A stretch of 64,000 nt of DNA from Hyphomicrobiales bacterium (GCA_900465915.1 UBKJ01000010.1:1-64000), one strand, 5' to 3'; shown: positions 28,727-38,397, counted from the stretch's first letter. Notes: a model not told the origin generated them from the sequence alone. Program-made: numbers and translations.

Positions 28727-30238
28727 ATGACCGAACTCGTCAGCCTCAGGGGCATCAGCAAGAATTTCTTCGGCGTGCAGGCGCTGAAAGGCGTGGATTT
28801 CGACCTGCGCGCCGGCGAGGTCCACGCGCTGGTGGGCGAAAACGGCGCCGGCAAGTCGACGCTGATGCGGGTCCTGGGCGGCGAGATCGCCCCGACCTCG
28901 GGCGAGGTGCGGCTTTATGGCGAGGCGGTCGAGCTCGCCGGGCCGCGCGACGCCGCCGGCCGGGGCGTTTCCGTCATCCACCAGGAACTGGCGCTGGCGC
29001 CGGACCTGACGGTGGCCGAGAACATCTTTCTCGGCCGCATGCCGCGCCTCGTCAACCACGCCGCGCTGCGCCGGGCGGCGCGCGACATATTGGAGCGGCT
29101 CGGCTTCGCCATCGATCCGGCGGCGCAGGCCGGCGGCCTGACGGTGGCGCACCAGCAGGTGGTGGAGATCGCCAAGGCGCTGTCCAACAAGGCGCGCATC
29201 ATCGTCTTCGACGAGCCCACCGCCGTGCTCGCCAACAGCGACGCCGAGCGGCTTCTGGCCATCATCCGCGAGCTGCGCGCCGGCGGCACCGGCGTCGTCT
29301 ATATCTCGCACCGGCTCGGCGAGGTGTTCGACCTCGCCGACCGCATCACCGTCATGAAGGACGGCGCCCATGTCGAGACGCTCGCCACCGCCGACACGGA
29401 CGTGGACGCGGTGATCGCGCGCATGGTGGGGCGCAGGATGTCGGCGCTGTTTCCGCCGAAGACCGGCCGCGCCTTGGGCGAAGTGACGCTGTCGGTGCGC
29501 AACGTCAGCCGCGGCCGCAAGGTGCGCGACGTGAGCTTCACGCTGCGCGCCGGCGAGGTGGTCGGGCTGGGCGGGCTGGTCGGCTCTGGCCGCACCGAGG
29601 TGGCGCGGCTGATCTTCGGGGCCGACCGCATGGATTCGGGCTCGATCGAGCTCAACGGCCGGCCGCTGCGCCTGTCCTCGCCGCGCGACGCCGTGCGCAC
29701 CCGCGTCGGCCTGGTGCCGGAGGACCGCAAGGGGCAGGGCGTCATCCTGGAGGCGCCGATCCGGGTCAACACGACCCTGGCCAAGATCCGCAGCGTCGCC
29801 CGGCTCGGCTTCCTCAACGTCGGCAAGGAGCGCCGCGTGGCGACCAAGCTCGGCGCCGACATGCGGCTGAAGGCGGCGAGCGTCGACGCGCCGGTGGCGA
29901 GCCTTTCCGGCGGCAACCAGCAGAAGGTGGCGCTGGCCAAATGGTTCCACGCCGATTGCGACCTCCTCATCCTCGACGAGCCGACGCGCGGCGTCGACGT
30001 CGGGGCGAAAAGCGAAATCTACGGCCTGATCGACGGGCTGGCCCGGGCGGGCAAGGCGGTTCTCGTCATCTCGTCCGAGCACCAGGAATTGTTCGGCCTG
30101 TGCGACCGCATCCTCGTCATGGCGGAAGGCGCCGTGGTGGGCGAACTGGACGAGAGCCGGTTCACCGAACAGGAACTTCTGACGCTGGCGATGACCCAGA
30201 CGAGCCGGGACAGGGACAGGAACGAGGCGAAACCATGA
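28727..30238 (+). CDS. Sugar ABC transporter ATPase, two-domain RbsA type
   Basis: 503 aa with two nucleotide-binding domains. The first has a full Walker A (GENGAGKST) and VIVFDEPTAVLA-type Walker B. The second has the degenerate P-loop GLVGSGRTE usual for this family, the signature LSGGNQQKVALAKW and LLILDEPTRGVDVGA. ATG 28727 has GAGG just upstream; the frame opens at a TTG overlapping the previous stop, which is less likely. Overlaps the permease start by 4 nt. Confidence 0.9.
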   Translation: MTELVSLRGISKNFFGVQALKGVDFDLRAGEVHALVGENGAGKSTLMRVLGGEIAPTSGEVRLYGEAVELAGPRDAAGRGVSVIHQELALAPDLTVAENIFLGRMPRLVNHAALRRAARDILERLGFAIDPAAQAGGLTVAHQQVVEIAKALSNKARIIVFDEPTAVLANSDAERLLAIIRELRAGGTGVVYISHRLGEVFDLADRITVMKDGAHVETLATADTDVDAVIARMVGRRMSALFPPKTGRALGEVTLSVRNVSRGRKVRDVSFTLRAGEVVGLGGLVGSGRTEVARLIFGADRMDSGSIELNGRPLRLSSPRDAVRTRVGLVPEDRKGQGVILEAPIRVNTTLAKIRSVARLGFLNVGKERRVATKLGADMRLKAASVDAPVASLSGGNQQKVALAKWFHADCDLLILDEPTRGVDVGAKSEIYGLIDGLARAGKAVLVISSEHQELFGLCDRILVMAEGAVVGELDESRFTEQELLTLAMTQTSRDRDRNEAKP

Positions 30239-31224
30239 GCATCATCTCCATCGGAGCGGCCAAGAAACCCTCCTCGGCCCGCTTGCTGGAAGCGGTCCGC
30301 AATTACGGCACGCTCGGCATCTTCCTTGTGCTGGTGGTCGTGGCCTCCCTCTGGTCCGACGCCTTCCTCACCGAGCGCAACCTGATGAACGTCGCGCGGC
30401 AGGTCGCCTCCGGCGCGGGGATCATGGCGGTCGGCATGCTGTTCGTGGTGCTGACGCGCGGCATCGACCTGTCGGTCGGCTCCGTGGCCGCGGTCGGCTC
30501 GGTGCTGTGCGCCCATCTCGTCGCCGTGCAAGGGGTGGGCGTGCCGCTCGCCATCCTGCTGGTCGTGCTGTCCGGCATGGGATGCGGCCTGGTGACCGGC
30601 TTCTTCGTCGCCTATATGCGGCTGCCCTCCTTCGTCATCTCGCTGGCCATGATGGCCATCGCGCGCGGCGTATCGCTGATCGTCAGCGCCGGCCGGCCGA
30701 TCACCATGGGGACGCCGGGCGCGTCGCTGGTCGATTTCGGCAGCGGCTTCCTGTTCGGCATACCGCAGCCGGCGATCCTGATGCTCATCATCTTCGCCGT
30801 GGGCGGCGTGGTGCTGACCTTCACCAGCTTCGGCCGCATCGTCACCGCCATCGGCTCCAACGAGGAGGCGGTGCGGCTGTCGGGCGTGCCGGTCGAGCGC
30901 TACGTGCTCTCGGTCTACGTCATCAGCGGCGCGCTGGCCGCGGCGGCGGGGATCGTCGCCGCCGCCCGCACCGGCATCGGCACGCCGCAGGTGGGCGTCG
31001 GGGCGGAATTGGACGTGATCGCGGCCGTGGTCATCGGCGGCGCCAGCCTGATGGGCGGGCGCGGCGGCATGTTCAACACGCTGCTCGGCGCGCTGATCCT
31101 CGGCATCATCACCAACATCATGAACCTCGCCGGCGTGCCGGGCTACCACCAGAACGTCTATCTGGGCCTGATCATCATCCTCGCCATGCTCATCCAATAT
31201 GTCACGGCCCGCTCGCGGCGCTAG
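30235..31224 (+). CDS. Sugar ABC transporter permease, RbsC family
   Basis: 329-aa membrane protein with about nine hydrophobic helices and the RbsC signatures LTRGIDLSVGSVAAVGS, AIGSNEEAVRLSGVPV and AVVIGGASLMGGRGG. The ATG overlaps the ATPase stop (ATGA), giving translational coupling. Confidence 0.9.
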   Translation: MSIISIGAAKKPSSARLLEAVRNYGTLGIFLVLVVVASLWSDAFLTERNLMNVARQVASGAGIMAVGMLFVVLTRGIDLSVGSVAAVGSVLCAHLVAVQGVGVPLAILLVVLSGMGCGLVTGFFVAYMRLPSFVISLAMMAIARGVSLIVSAGRPITMGTPGASLVDFGSGFLFGIPQPAILMLIIFAVGGVVLTFTSFGRIVTAIGSNEEAVRLSGVPVERYVLSVYVISGALAAAAGIVAAARTGIGTPQVGVGAELDVIAAVVIGGASLMGGRGGMFNTLLGALILGIITNIMNLAGVPGYHQNVYLGLIIILAMLIQYVTARSRR

Positions 31225-31259
31225 AGGCGTCGCCGGGAAGAGTTCTCAAACAATGGGAT

Positions 31260-31298
31260 AGGGCGTCTTCGCGCCTCAGGGACAGGCGGAGACGCCCT
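31260..31298 (+). promoter_or_regulatory. Stem-loop between the permease and the second SDR gene
   Basis: AGGGCGTCT (31260-31268) pairs with AGACGCCCT (31290-31298), with further inner pairing GCGCCT/AGGC. No U-run follows, so the operon probably continues through it. Confidence 0.45.
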
Positions 31299-31314
31299 CG
31301 GAAAGGAAACCGAC

Positions 31315-32097
31315 ATGACCACCGAACGACAGACGCCCGCCGATCTCGCCGCCACCTATCTGCCGGACCTGTTTTCGGGCCGCGCGGTGCTGGTGTCGGG
31401 CGGCACCAGCGGCATCGGCCTCGCCATCGCCAAGGGCTTCGCCGCGCTGGGCGCGGAGGTGACCGCCACCGGCAGCAACGCCGCCAAGGTCGAGACGCAG
31501 GCGGCGTCGGCCGCGCCGGGCCTGCGCTTCGCCGTGCTCGACGTGCGCGACAGCGCCGCGGTGAAGGCCTTCGCGGACGGCTTCGGGCGGCTCGACGTGC
31601 TGGTCAACGCGCAAGGCGTGGGACGCGGCGAGGCCGAGCACCGGGAGGACGTGTTCCTCGACGTCATGGACGTCAACCTCAACAGCGTGATGCGGCTGTC
31701 CTCGACCTTCCGGCCGCTGCTGGCGAAGACGCGCGGCGCGATCGTCAACATCGCCTCGATGCTGAGCTATCTGGTCGAGCCGGAAGTGCCGGCCTACACC
31801 GCCAGCAAGACCGGCGTGCTGGGCCTCACCCGCGCGCTCGCCCATGCCTACGGGCCGGACGGCGTGCGCGTCAACGCCATCTCGCCCGGCTATCACAAGA
31901 CCGACATGACCAAGGGCCTGTGGAGCGTTCCCAAGAGCTACGACCTCGTCGCCGACCATTCCGCGCTGAAGCGCTGGGGCTCGGTGGACGACCTGGTCGG
32001 CGCGGCGATCTTCCTCGCCAGCCCCGCCGCCGCCTTCATCACCGGCGCCGACCTGCCGGTCGACGGCGGCTATGTCTGCGGCAACACCATTCGCTGA
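31315..32097 (+). CDS. Short-chain dehydrogenase/reductase
   Basis: 260 aa. SGGTSGIGLAIAKGF is the coenzyme motif, NAQG replaces the usual NNAG, the catalytic Ser is in NIASMLSYL, and YTASK supplies Tyr and Lys. The C-terminal FITGADLPVDGGYVCG is typical. Second SDR of the island and 16 bp before the glycerol-dehydrogenase-family gene. Probably interconverts a polyol and a keto sugar. Confidence 0.85.
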   Translation: MTTERQTPADLAATYLPDLFSGRAVLVSGGTSGIGLAIAKGFAALGAEVTATGSNAAKVETQAASAAPGLRFAVLDVRDSAAVKAFADGFGRLDVLVNAQGVGRGEAEHREDVFLDVMDVNLNSVMRLSSTFRPLLAKTRGAIVNIASMLSYLVEPEVPAYTASKTGVLGLTRALAHAYGPDGVRVNAISPGYHKTDMTKGLWSVPKSYDLVADHSALKRWGSVDDLVGAAIFLASPAAAFITGADLPVDGGYVCGNTIR

Positions 32098-32113
32098 TCA
32101 TCCGGAGTAAACC

Positions 32114-33205
32114 ATGTCCCGTTCCTTCGGCGGCCCCGACCGCTATATCCAGCGTTGCGGCGAGATCGGCCGCATCGCCGATCATCTCGCCTTGCTCGGG
32201 CGCCGGCCGCTTTTCCTCATCGATCCGTTCCTCCATGACCGCTACGCCGCGATCTTCGCCCAAAATCTCCAAAACGGCTTCGACGCCCGTTTCGAGAAAT
32301 TCGGCGGCGAATGCAGCGACCGCGAAATGGCGCGCGTAACCGAAATCGCCGCCGGCCACGGCGCCGACGCGGTGGTCGGCGTCGGTGGCGGCAAGACGCT
32401 CGACACCGCCAAGATGGCCGCGCACCGCACGGGCGCGCGCATGATGGCGGTCCCCACCATCGCCTCGACCGACGCGCCGACCAGCGCTGTGGTCGTCGTC
32501 TACACCGACGAGGGCGTGCTGCAGGAGGCGCACAACCTGCCGCGCAACCCGGACGTGGTGCTGGTCGATCCCGAGGTGATCGTGGCCGCTCCCGTGCGGT
32601 TCCTGATGGCCGGCGTCGGCGACGCGCTCTCGACCTGGTACGAGGCGCGGGCCAATCTGGACGGCGGTACGGACAATTACATCTCCGGCGGCTTTCCCGC
32701 CGCGCAGGCCGGCCTCGCCATCGCCCGCCATTGCCATGCGGTGATCATGGAGCAGGCGCTGAAGGCCAAGCTCGCGGCGGAGGCGGGCGTGGTCACACAG
32801 GCCGTCGAGGACATCATCGAGGCCAATACGCTGCTTTCCGGCCTCGGCTTCGAGAATTGCGGCGTCTCCGCGGCGCACGGCGTTCACGATGCGCTGACCG
32901 TGCTGCCGGATATCCACGGCAAGCTGCACGGCGAGAAGGTGGCCTTCGGCGTGCTGTGCCTTCTGGTGCTGGAGAACCGGCCGCAGAGCGAGATCGACGA
33001 GACGATCCGCTTCTGCCGCATGCTCGGCCTGCCGACGACGCTGGCCGAGCTGAACGTCACTGAGGACGTGCCGGCCAAGGTGCGCAAGGTGGCGGAAGCG
33101 GCGGTCAAGGGCAAGATCACCCACGCCACGCGCGCCGTCGTCGGCCCGCGCGAGATCGAGGCCGCCATCCTCGCCGCCGACGCGCTCGGTCGCGCGGCGC
33201 GATAA
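32114..33205 (+). CDS. gldA: Iron/zinc alcohol dehydrogenase, glycerol dehydrogenase (GldA) family
   Basis: 363 aa. GldA enzymes oxidise the C2 hydroxyl of glycerol or similar polyols with NAD and a divalent metal. Seen are the glycine-rich GVGGGKTLDTAKM, the STDAPTSAVVVVYTDEG region, the metal-ligand area GVGDALSTWYEAR, and LSGLGFENCG with the downstream AAHGVHDALT and LHGEKVAFG histidines. Last gene of the operon and followed by a perfect terminator. The real substrate may be a four- or five-carbon polyol. Confidence 0.85.
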   Translation: MSRSFGGPDRYIQRCGEIGRIADHLALLGRRPLFLIDPFLHDRYAAIFAQNLQNGFDARFEKFGGECSDREMARVTEIAAGHGADAVVGVGGGKTLDTAKMAAHRTGARMMAVPTIASTDAPTSAVVVVYTDEGVLQEAHNLPRNPDVVLVDPEVIVAAPVRFLMAGVGDALSTWYEARANLDGGTDNYISGGFPAAQAGLAIARHCHAVIMEQALKAKLAAEAGVVTQAVEDIIEANTLLSGLGFENCGVSAAHGVHDALTVLPDIHGKLHGEKVAFGVLCLLVLENRPQSEIDETIRFCRMLGLPTTLAELNVTEDVPAKVRKVAEAAVKGKITHATRAVVGPREIEAAILAADALGRAAR

Positions 33206-33224
33206 TTCAGGTCTGAAAACGCAA

Positions 33225-33264
33225 ACGGCCCGCAAGGTGAAAACCTTGCGGGCCGTCTTTTTTT
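33225..33264 (+). terminator. Rho-independent terminator of the deoC-gldA operon
   Basis: ACGGCCCGCAAGGT-GAAA-ACCTTGCGGGCCGT: a 14-bp perfect stem with a GNRA loop, followed by C and seven T (33258-33264). The A-rich 5' flank could also serve the convergent permease gene. Stem sequence nearly the same as at 16761. Confidence 0.9.
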
Positions 33265-33276
33265 GGTGCGCTCGGC

Positions 33277-34248
33277 TTAGCGCTTGTTGGAGCGGCCGAA
33301 GCGGACTTCGATGCGCGACTGGAGATATTCGAGGCCGATCGAAAGAATCCAGTAGATCATCGAGGCGGTGATCAGCATCTCGATGTGGCGGAACTCGGTC
33401 TGGCCCTGGGTGCGGGCGAGATACATGATCTCCCAGACGCCGACCACGGAGACCAGCGAGGAGTCCTTCAGCATGGCGATGAACTGGTTGCCCGTCGGCG
33501 GCACGATCACGCGCATGGCCTGCGGCAGGACGACCAGCCACATGGTCTGGGCCGGGCCGAGGCCGAGCGCGGTGGCGCCTTCGGTCTGGCCGCGCGGGAT
33601 GCTCTCGATGCCGGCGCGGAAGATTTCCGTCATATAGGCGCCGTAGCACAGCGACAGCGCCAGGATGCCGGCCGGCACCGCGCTGATCACATAGCCCACC
33701 TGCGGCAGGCCGAGATAGATGATGTAGATCTGCATGAGCAGCGGCAGGCCGCGGAACAGCGAGGTGTAGAAGGTGGCGAGGCCGTAGACGACGCCGTTCT
33801 TCGACAATTTGGCGATGGCGCCGATCAGCGCGATCACGGTGGCGATGGCGATGGAGATCGCCGAGATGTAAAGCGTCGTGGTCACGCCCTGCGTGATCAG
33901 GAAGCCGATCTTGCGTCCGATGAAGGAGAAGGACAGGTCGAACGAGTAGAAGAACAGCATCAGGAGCGCGAACAGCTCGATCCAGACCGCCACCACCTGC
34001 TGCGTGCGGGAAAGCTGCTTCAGCGCCTTCCAGTTGGCGTAGACGATGAGCGAGATCAGCAGCGCCGAGACGAGGCGGCCGAGCGCCGGGTTCTGCTGCA
34101 GCCAGTCGGCCGTCGGCGGCACGATCTTGCCGATCCAGGCCGAGCTGATGCCGAGCCAGAACAGGCCCGCCGTCACCAGAACGAGGAACAGCAGCGCGCC
34201 GATGCGGCGCGCCGTGTCGGGGTAGGAGAGAATGAAGCGCCCGAGCAT
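33277..34248 (-). CDS. Amino-acid-type ABC transporter permease with N-terminal membrane extension
   Basis: 323 aa. The C-terminal two thirds is a HisM/GlnP-type permease (ITQGVTTTLYISAISIAIAT, SLFRGLPLLMQIYIIY, EAA-like EGATALGLGPAQTMWLVVLP). About 110 extra N-terminal residues add two to three hydrophobic segments, whereas simple permeases of this class are near 220 aa. No ATPase gene lies beside it. Cotranscribed with an FAD oxidase and a matching binding protein; polar amino acids or gamma-glutamyl-amines are possible substrates. Confidence 0.85.
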   Translation of the reverse strand: MLGRFILSYPDTARRIGALLFLVLVTAGLFWLGISSAWIGKIVPPTADWLQQNPALGRLVSALLISLIVYANWKALKQLSRTQQVVAVWIELFALLMLFFYSFDLSFSFIGRKIGFLITQGVTTTLYISAISIAIATVIALIGAIAKLSKNGVVYGLATFYTSLFRGLPLLMQIYIIYLGLPQVGYVISAVPAGILALSLCYGAYMTEIFRAGIESIPRGQTEGATALGLGPAQTMWLVVLPQAMRVIVPPTGNQFIAMLKDSSLVSVVGVWEIMYLARTQGQTEFRHIEMLITASMIYWILSIGLEYLQSRIEVRFGRSNKR

Positions 34249-34269
34249 TTTTTATTCCCCTTTTTTGGT

Positions 34270-35550
34270 TCAGGCGGCGCGTTCGCGCCACCAGTCCTGC
34301 GCCTGTAGTTTCCAGTAGGTGAGCTGCGCCACCGCGAGGCCGGCGTAGCCGCCGGCCCAGACGAGGCCGAAGGGCTTGAACAGCTTGTAGCGGTCGCTCT
34401 GGCCCAGAATGCCCTCCGCGATCACCTTGCCGCCGGCGGCCGTGGTGTTGAGGCCGTGGCCGCCGAAGGCGGTGCAATGCCACACGCCAGGCTGCATCTG
34501 GCCGATCTGCGGCATCAGGTGGCGGGCGTAGGCCATCAGCCCCGACCACGACACCTCGGTCTTGAGCTCGGTGAGCTGCGGATAGGTTCCGGTCATCTCG
34601 GCGCGCAATTCGCGCGCCAGCGTGGCGGGCGAGGCGGCGCGGGTGGTGATGCGGCCGCCCCAGAGCAGGCGCTTGCCGCCTTCCACCACGCGGTAATAAT
34701 CGCCGGCGCGGCGGTTGTCGCCGATGCCGTCGGTGGTGCGGATCGCCTCGCGGATCAGGTCCGGGGCTTCCTCCGACACCATCACATAGGTGGCGATGGG
34801 CAGGAAGGCGCGCTGCAATTTGCCGTTGAGCGGGCCGGTATAGCCGCCCGTCGTGAAGACCACGTGCTTGGCCGAGACCGAGCCGTTGGCGGTGCGGGCG
34901 GTCTTGACGGGGCCGGAAAGCTCGGTCGAGACGACGGCCGACTGCTCGTAGATCTTGCCGCCCAGCCGCTCGACCTCCGCCGCCACGGCGCGCAGGTAGT
35001 TGAGCGGGTGGATGTGGAAGGCGTTGGGGTCGCGCACGGCCTGGAAATAGCGCTGCGAGCGCAGCACCGCCTGCACCTCGTCGCGCGACATGAACTGGAG
35101 CTGGTAGCCGTATTCGCGCGCGGTGGCGTCGACATAGTCCTTGAGGCTCTGGGCGTCGTCGTAGCGGCGCGCGCTCATCAGGCCGGGCAGCGGCCGGGCG
35201 TCGGTGATCGCAAGGTCGCGGATCGTATCCCGGACGAAATCCACGCCCTCGATCGAGAGCAGGTGCAACTTGCGCGCCGCGTCCTTGCCGGCGATGCGGG
35301 CGATGTCGTCGCCGCCGGTGGCGTAGCCGGGGCTGACGAAGCCGCCGTTGCGGCCCGACGCGCCGAAGCCGACGCTTTCGGCGTCGAGAAGGATGACGGA
35401 CTGCCCGGCCCGCGCCAGTTGCAGCGCGGTGGTGAGGCCGGCCAGCCCGGCGCCGATGATCAGCGTCTCGCAGTCATGGCTGCCGGAAAGGGAGGGGCGA
35501 ACCTTGGCCTCGGCCATGGTCCTTTTGTAATAGGTGTCGGGATAGGACAT
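34270..35550 (-). CDS. FAD-dependent oxidoreductase, DAO/PuuB-like
   Basis: 426 aa. N-terminal dinucleotide-binding motif IIGAGLAGLTTALQLARAG, then SVGFGASGRNGGF, typical of D-amino-acid-oxidase-type amine oxidases such as gamma-glutamylputrescine oxidase. The C-terminal CTAFGGHGLNTTAAGG binds FAD. The MSYPDTYYKRT start fits PuuB-like proteins. It lies between binding protein and permease genes of an amino-acid ABC system, suggesting that the transported amine or amino acid is oxidised directly after uptake. Confidence 0.85.
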   Translation of the reverse strand: MSYPDTYYKRTMAEAKVRPSLSGSHDCETLIIGAGLAGLTTALQLARAGQSVILLDAESVGFGASGRNGGFVSPGYATGGDDIARIAGKDAARKLHLLSIEGVDFVRDTIRDLAITDARPLPGLMSARRYDDAQSLKDYVDATAREYGYQLQFMSRDEVQAVLRSQRYFQAVRDPNAFHIHPLNYLRAVAAEVERLGGKIYEQSAVVSTELSGPVKTARTANGSVSAKHVVFTTGGYTGPLNGKLQRAFLPIATYVMVSEEAPDLIREAIRTTDGIGDNRRAGDYYRVVEGGKRLLWGGRITTRAASPATLARELRAEMTGTYPQLTELKTEVSWSGLMAYARHLMPQIGQMQPGVWHCTAFGGHGLNTTAAGGKVIAEGILGQSDRYKLFKPFGLVWAGGYAGLAVAQLTYWKLQAQDWWRERAA

Positions 35551-35632
35551 GTCTTTACCTGAACGCCGCCGGAAATTTCAAAAACGGGCCCTGGGGCGCG
35601 GGCCGAGGGCCGGCGCGCCCGCAGGAAGAGGC

Positions 35633-35656
35633 TCCGGCCCGCATTGGCGGGCCGGA
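35633..35656 (-). promoter_or_regulatory. Stem-loop after the amino-acid binding protein gene
   Basis: TCCGGCCCGC-ATTG-GCGGGCCGGA: a 10-bp perfect stem with a 4-nt loop, 12 bp beyond the stop of the binding protein and ahead of the oxidase. No U-run. Probably stabilises the binding-protein message. Confidence 0.6.
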
Positions 35657-35668
35657 AGCGCTTCGGGA

Positions 35669-36496
35669 TCAGTCGGCGCTGTAGTCCTTGCCGTACCACT
35701 TGGTGGTGAGCTTGGAGAGCGTGCCGTCGGCCTTCATGTCCTTGATGATCTGGCCGATCTTGGCGGTCCATTCCGGGTCGCCCTTCTCGGCGATCACCAC
35801 CAGCGGCTCGCGGAAGGCGTAGCCGCCCTCGAGGATGCGCACCGGATAGCCGTTCTTGATGGCGTTCTGCGCGGTCTGCTCCGGCGCGATGACCGCGTTG
35901 ATGCGGACGCCGTCGCCCAGGCGCAGGTCGTCGAAGGGCAGCATGGAGTCGGCGAAGGTGCGCACTTCGCCCGGGGTCAGCTTGTATTCCACCGGCGGCA
36001 GGCCCGGCGCGTCGATCTCGAGGCGGCGGTTGATGAAGTCTTCCGAGGTGGTGCCGGTCTCGACGCCGATCACCTTGCCGTTGAGGTCCTCGACCGAATG
36101 GGCCTTGCTGTCCTTGTGGACCACGTAGACATAGGGGCTGTAGTAATAGATGCCGGCGAAGTCGATGACCTGCGCGCGCGCCTTGGTCGGCGTCACGGAG
36201 CCGACGCCGAGGTCGTAGCGGCCCTGCCAGTGGCCGCCCGTCAGCGTGGCCCAGTCCGGGGTCTGGTAGCTGACCTTGACGCCGAGGCGCTTGGCGATCT
36301 CGCCCGACACGTCGATGTCGAAGCCGACGAGCTGGTTGCTGTCGTCGAGGAAGCTCTGGGGAGGCCAGCCGCTGTTGGTGGCGACGACCAGTTCCTTCTT
36401 CTGCATCACGCGGTCGAGCGTCGCGCCCGCATGCGCCTGGGTGGCGACGGCCAGCGCAAGCGCGCCGAACGCAAATTTCGCGAACATATGCTTCAC
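35669..36496 (-). CDS. Amino-acid-type ABC transporter binding protein
   Basis: 275 aa. Signal peptide (ending QAHA before GATLDRVMQKKELVV) and an SBP family 3 domain (GWPPQSFLDDSNQLVGFDID, the VGSVTPTKARAQVIDFAG hinge, KVIGVETGTTSEDF). Start GTG 36496: AGGAGGA lies 5 nt upstream, better than ATG 36487. First gene of the three-gene transport and oxidation operon running leftward. Confidence 0.88.
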   Translation of the reverse strand: MKHMFAKFAFGALALAVATQAHAGATLDRVMQKKELVVATNSGWPPQSFLDDSNQLVGFDIDVSGEIAKRLGVKVSYQTPDWATLTGGHWQGRYDLGVGSVTPTKARAQVIDFAGIYYYSPYVYVVHKDSKAHSVEDLNGKVIGVETGTTSEDFINRRLEIDAPGLPPVEYKLTPGEVRTFADSMLPFDDLRLGDGVRINAVIAPEQTAQNAIKNGYPVRILEGGYAFREPLVVIAEKGDPEWTAKIGQIIKDMKADGTLSKLTTKWYGKDYSAD

Positions 36497-36697
36497 GGAA
36501 GTCCTCCTGTCGGGCGCGCCTCCCGTTCCCGTGGAACAACGCGCTCTATGTAAGATGTCTGACAACGGCATGTAAAAATTATGTCGCCGCGCTGTCAAGA
36601 ACGCGACGCCGCCGACCCGCGGAATAGGGCCCGGCGGATGATGCATTTTTGTCATGAAGTCATGCGTCCGATATTAGGCGCCCGAACTTCAGCGCCG

Positions 36698-37597
36698 TCA
36701 ACCCCGCCGCGCGATCAGGATGCCGGCGATGACCACGACGCCGCCGAGCGCCTGCATGAAGCCGAGCGGCTCGGCCAGAAGCAGCCAGGCGAGAAGCGCC
36801 GAGATGACGGGCTGGAGCAGCAGCGTCAGCGAGGAGAAGGAGGTGGGCAGATAGGCGAGCGCGAAGACGATCAGGCTCTGCCCCGCCGCGTGCGACAGCC
36901 AGGCGAGGCCGAGCAGCATCGTCCAGCCGAACAGCGAATGCGGGAAGATCTGGCCCTCGACCAGCAGCGCCACCGGCAGGATGAGGATGGCGCCGGCGAG
37001 GCTGCTCCACAGCACGATGCGCGCCGTGGCGAAGCGGCCGCGCAGCCGCCCGACCGACAGCATGTAGCCGGCGTAGAAGACGGCGGCCAGAAGCGCCACC
37101 GCGTCGCCGGCCGATGTCTGCGAATGGAGAAGGCCGCCGGGGCCGCCCTTGAGCGTCACCACGCCGGCGATGGCCACGACGAGCCCGGCGACGAAGACCG
37201 GCGCCACGCGCGCCCCGAACAGAAGCCACGCGCCGATGGTGACGAAGATGGGGGCGAGATTGGCGAGAAGCGTGGCGTTGGCGACCGAGGTCATGGTCAG
37301 CGACAGGTGCCAGGCGCCGAGGTCGCCGGCGATGAACAGGCCGGGCACCAGGAGCCACAGCCAGTCGCGCGCCGAGGGAAGCGTGGCCGCCTCGCCGCGC
37401 CGCTCGCGGCGGGCGAGGAAGAACAGCGGGATCACCGCCAGCGCCAGCCGCCAGAAGCCGGTGGCGATCGGCCCCACTTCCGACAGGCGCACGAAGATCG
37501 GCGAGCCGCCGATGGAGACGCCGCCGATGATGAGCGCCGTCATCGCCTTTTGCCGCATGCTCTGGGCGTGGGAGGTCGGGAGGACGGCTTGCGACAT
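36698..37597 (-). CDS. EamA/DMT-family transporter
   Basis: 299 aa with about ten hydrophobic helices arranged as two EamA repeats (IIGGVSIGGSPIFVRLSEVG in the first, AVFYAGYMLSVGRLRGRF in the second). Drug/metabolite exporters of this class move small metabolites; the substrate is not predictable. Separate promoter likely; no neighbours clearly linked. Confidence 0.87.
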   Translation of the reverse strand: MSQAVLPTSHAQSMRQKAMTALIIGGVSIGGSPIFVRLSEVGPIATGFWRLALAVIPLFFLARRERRGEAATLPSARDWLWLLVPGLFIAGDLGAWHLSLTMTSVANATLLANLAPIFVTIGAWLLFGARVAPVFVAGLVVAIAGVVTLKGGPGGLLHSQTSAGDAVALLAAVFYAGYMLSVGRLRGRFATARIVLWSSLAGAILILPVALLVEGQIFPHSLFGWTMLLGLAWLSHAAGQSLIVFALAYLPTSFSSLTLLLQPVISALLAWLLLAEPLGFMQALGGVVVIAGILIARRG

Positions 37598-37753
37598 GAT
37601 GGACCGGCTTTCGTCCGCGAGGCGGATCGGCGGAGGGCGATGGATGTCCGGTCATTAGACCTCGCCCCGGCGCAAGTCCAGCCGGATTCGGCGCATGCTG
37701 ACGCAAAAACAGGCGCCGCAGCGCCTGTCTTCAGTTTCGTGCAGTTCGGCCGC

Positions 37754-38239
37754 TTACGGCGACACGCACTGGCGGCGCGGGCCGCTATTGGGCTGAAACG
37801 TGTTGTCCGAGGCCCGGTAGCTGCGGTAACGCTGCGCGCACCAGCGCACATGGTCGTTGGCGTAGCGCGGACCCGGAGCCGTCATGGCGCCGCCGATCAC
37901 CGCGCCGGCGCCGAAGGCGGCCAGCGGATACCACCAGCCGTCGCTGTGGCGGCGCCAGCCGTGGCGATAGTAGCGCGAGCCGCGATGGCCGTGCCACCAG
38001 CCGCCGCCGCCATGATGGCGTCCGCCGCGCCAGCCGCCGTGATGACCGCCCCAGCCGCCGTGGCGGCCGCCGAAATGGCCGTGCCGGTTACCGCGCCAGG
38101 GATTGCCCTGGGCGAGGTCGACGTTCTGCTGGACCGAAGGCGCGTTGACGGTCATGGGCGCGGCCATCGTCGGAAGTACGCTGGTCGCTCCGAGCGCCAA
38201 AGCCAGCAGGCCGGCGTAGGTCTGTTTCAAGATTCCCAT
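37754..38239 (-). CDS. BA14K family surface protein
   Basis: 161 aa. Signal peptide (about residues 1-26), a Gly/His/Trp-rich middle segment, a membrane-spanning stretch ([18 protein letters not shown]) and the C-terminal BA14K signature [20 protein letters not shown] followed by RRQCVSP. The namesake is a 14-kDa Brucella antigen with lectin-like activity, and the family is largely confined to Hyphomicrobiales. GGAGGG lies 8 nt before the ATG. Confidence 0.92.
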   Translation of the reverse strand: MGILKQTYAGLLALALGATSVLPTMAAPMTVNAPSVQQNVDLAQGNPWRGNRHGHFGGRHGGWGGHHGGWRGGRHHGGGGWWHGHRGSRYYRHGWRRHSDGWWYPLAAFGAGAVIGGAMTAPGPRYANDHVRWCAQRYRSYRASDNTFQPNSGPRRQCVSP

Positions 38240-38397
38240 GTCATACCCTCCGTTTTAAACGATGTAACCATAACACGGCCGAAGCATATCGGTTCCATTC
38301 CTCGTTAAAATAGTTGGGCGCGGCGGGCGCTTCAAGGGATGGATTGCGCGCGTCTCGCGGCGCAGGCGGGCGTTGCTGGCCGGGCTGGTCGCGCTTG

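Noticed and set aside
37754..38239. Gly/His-rich repeats in the BA14K gene as a repeat array or metal-binding adhesin
   Set aside because: The low-complexity stretch is part of a known BA14K-type protein and is too irregular to be called a repeat array.
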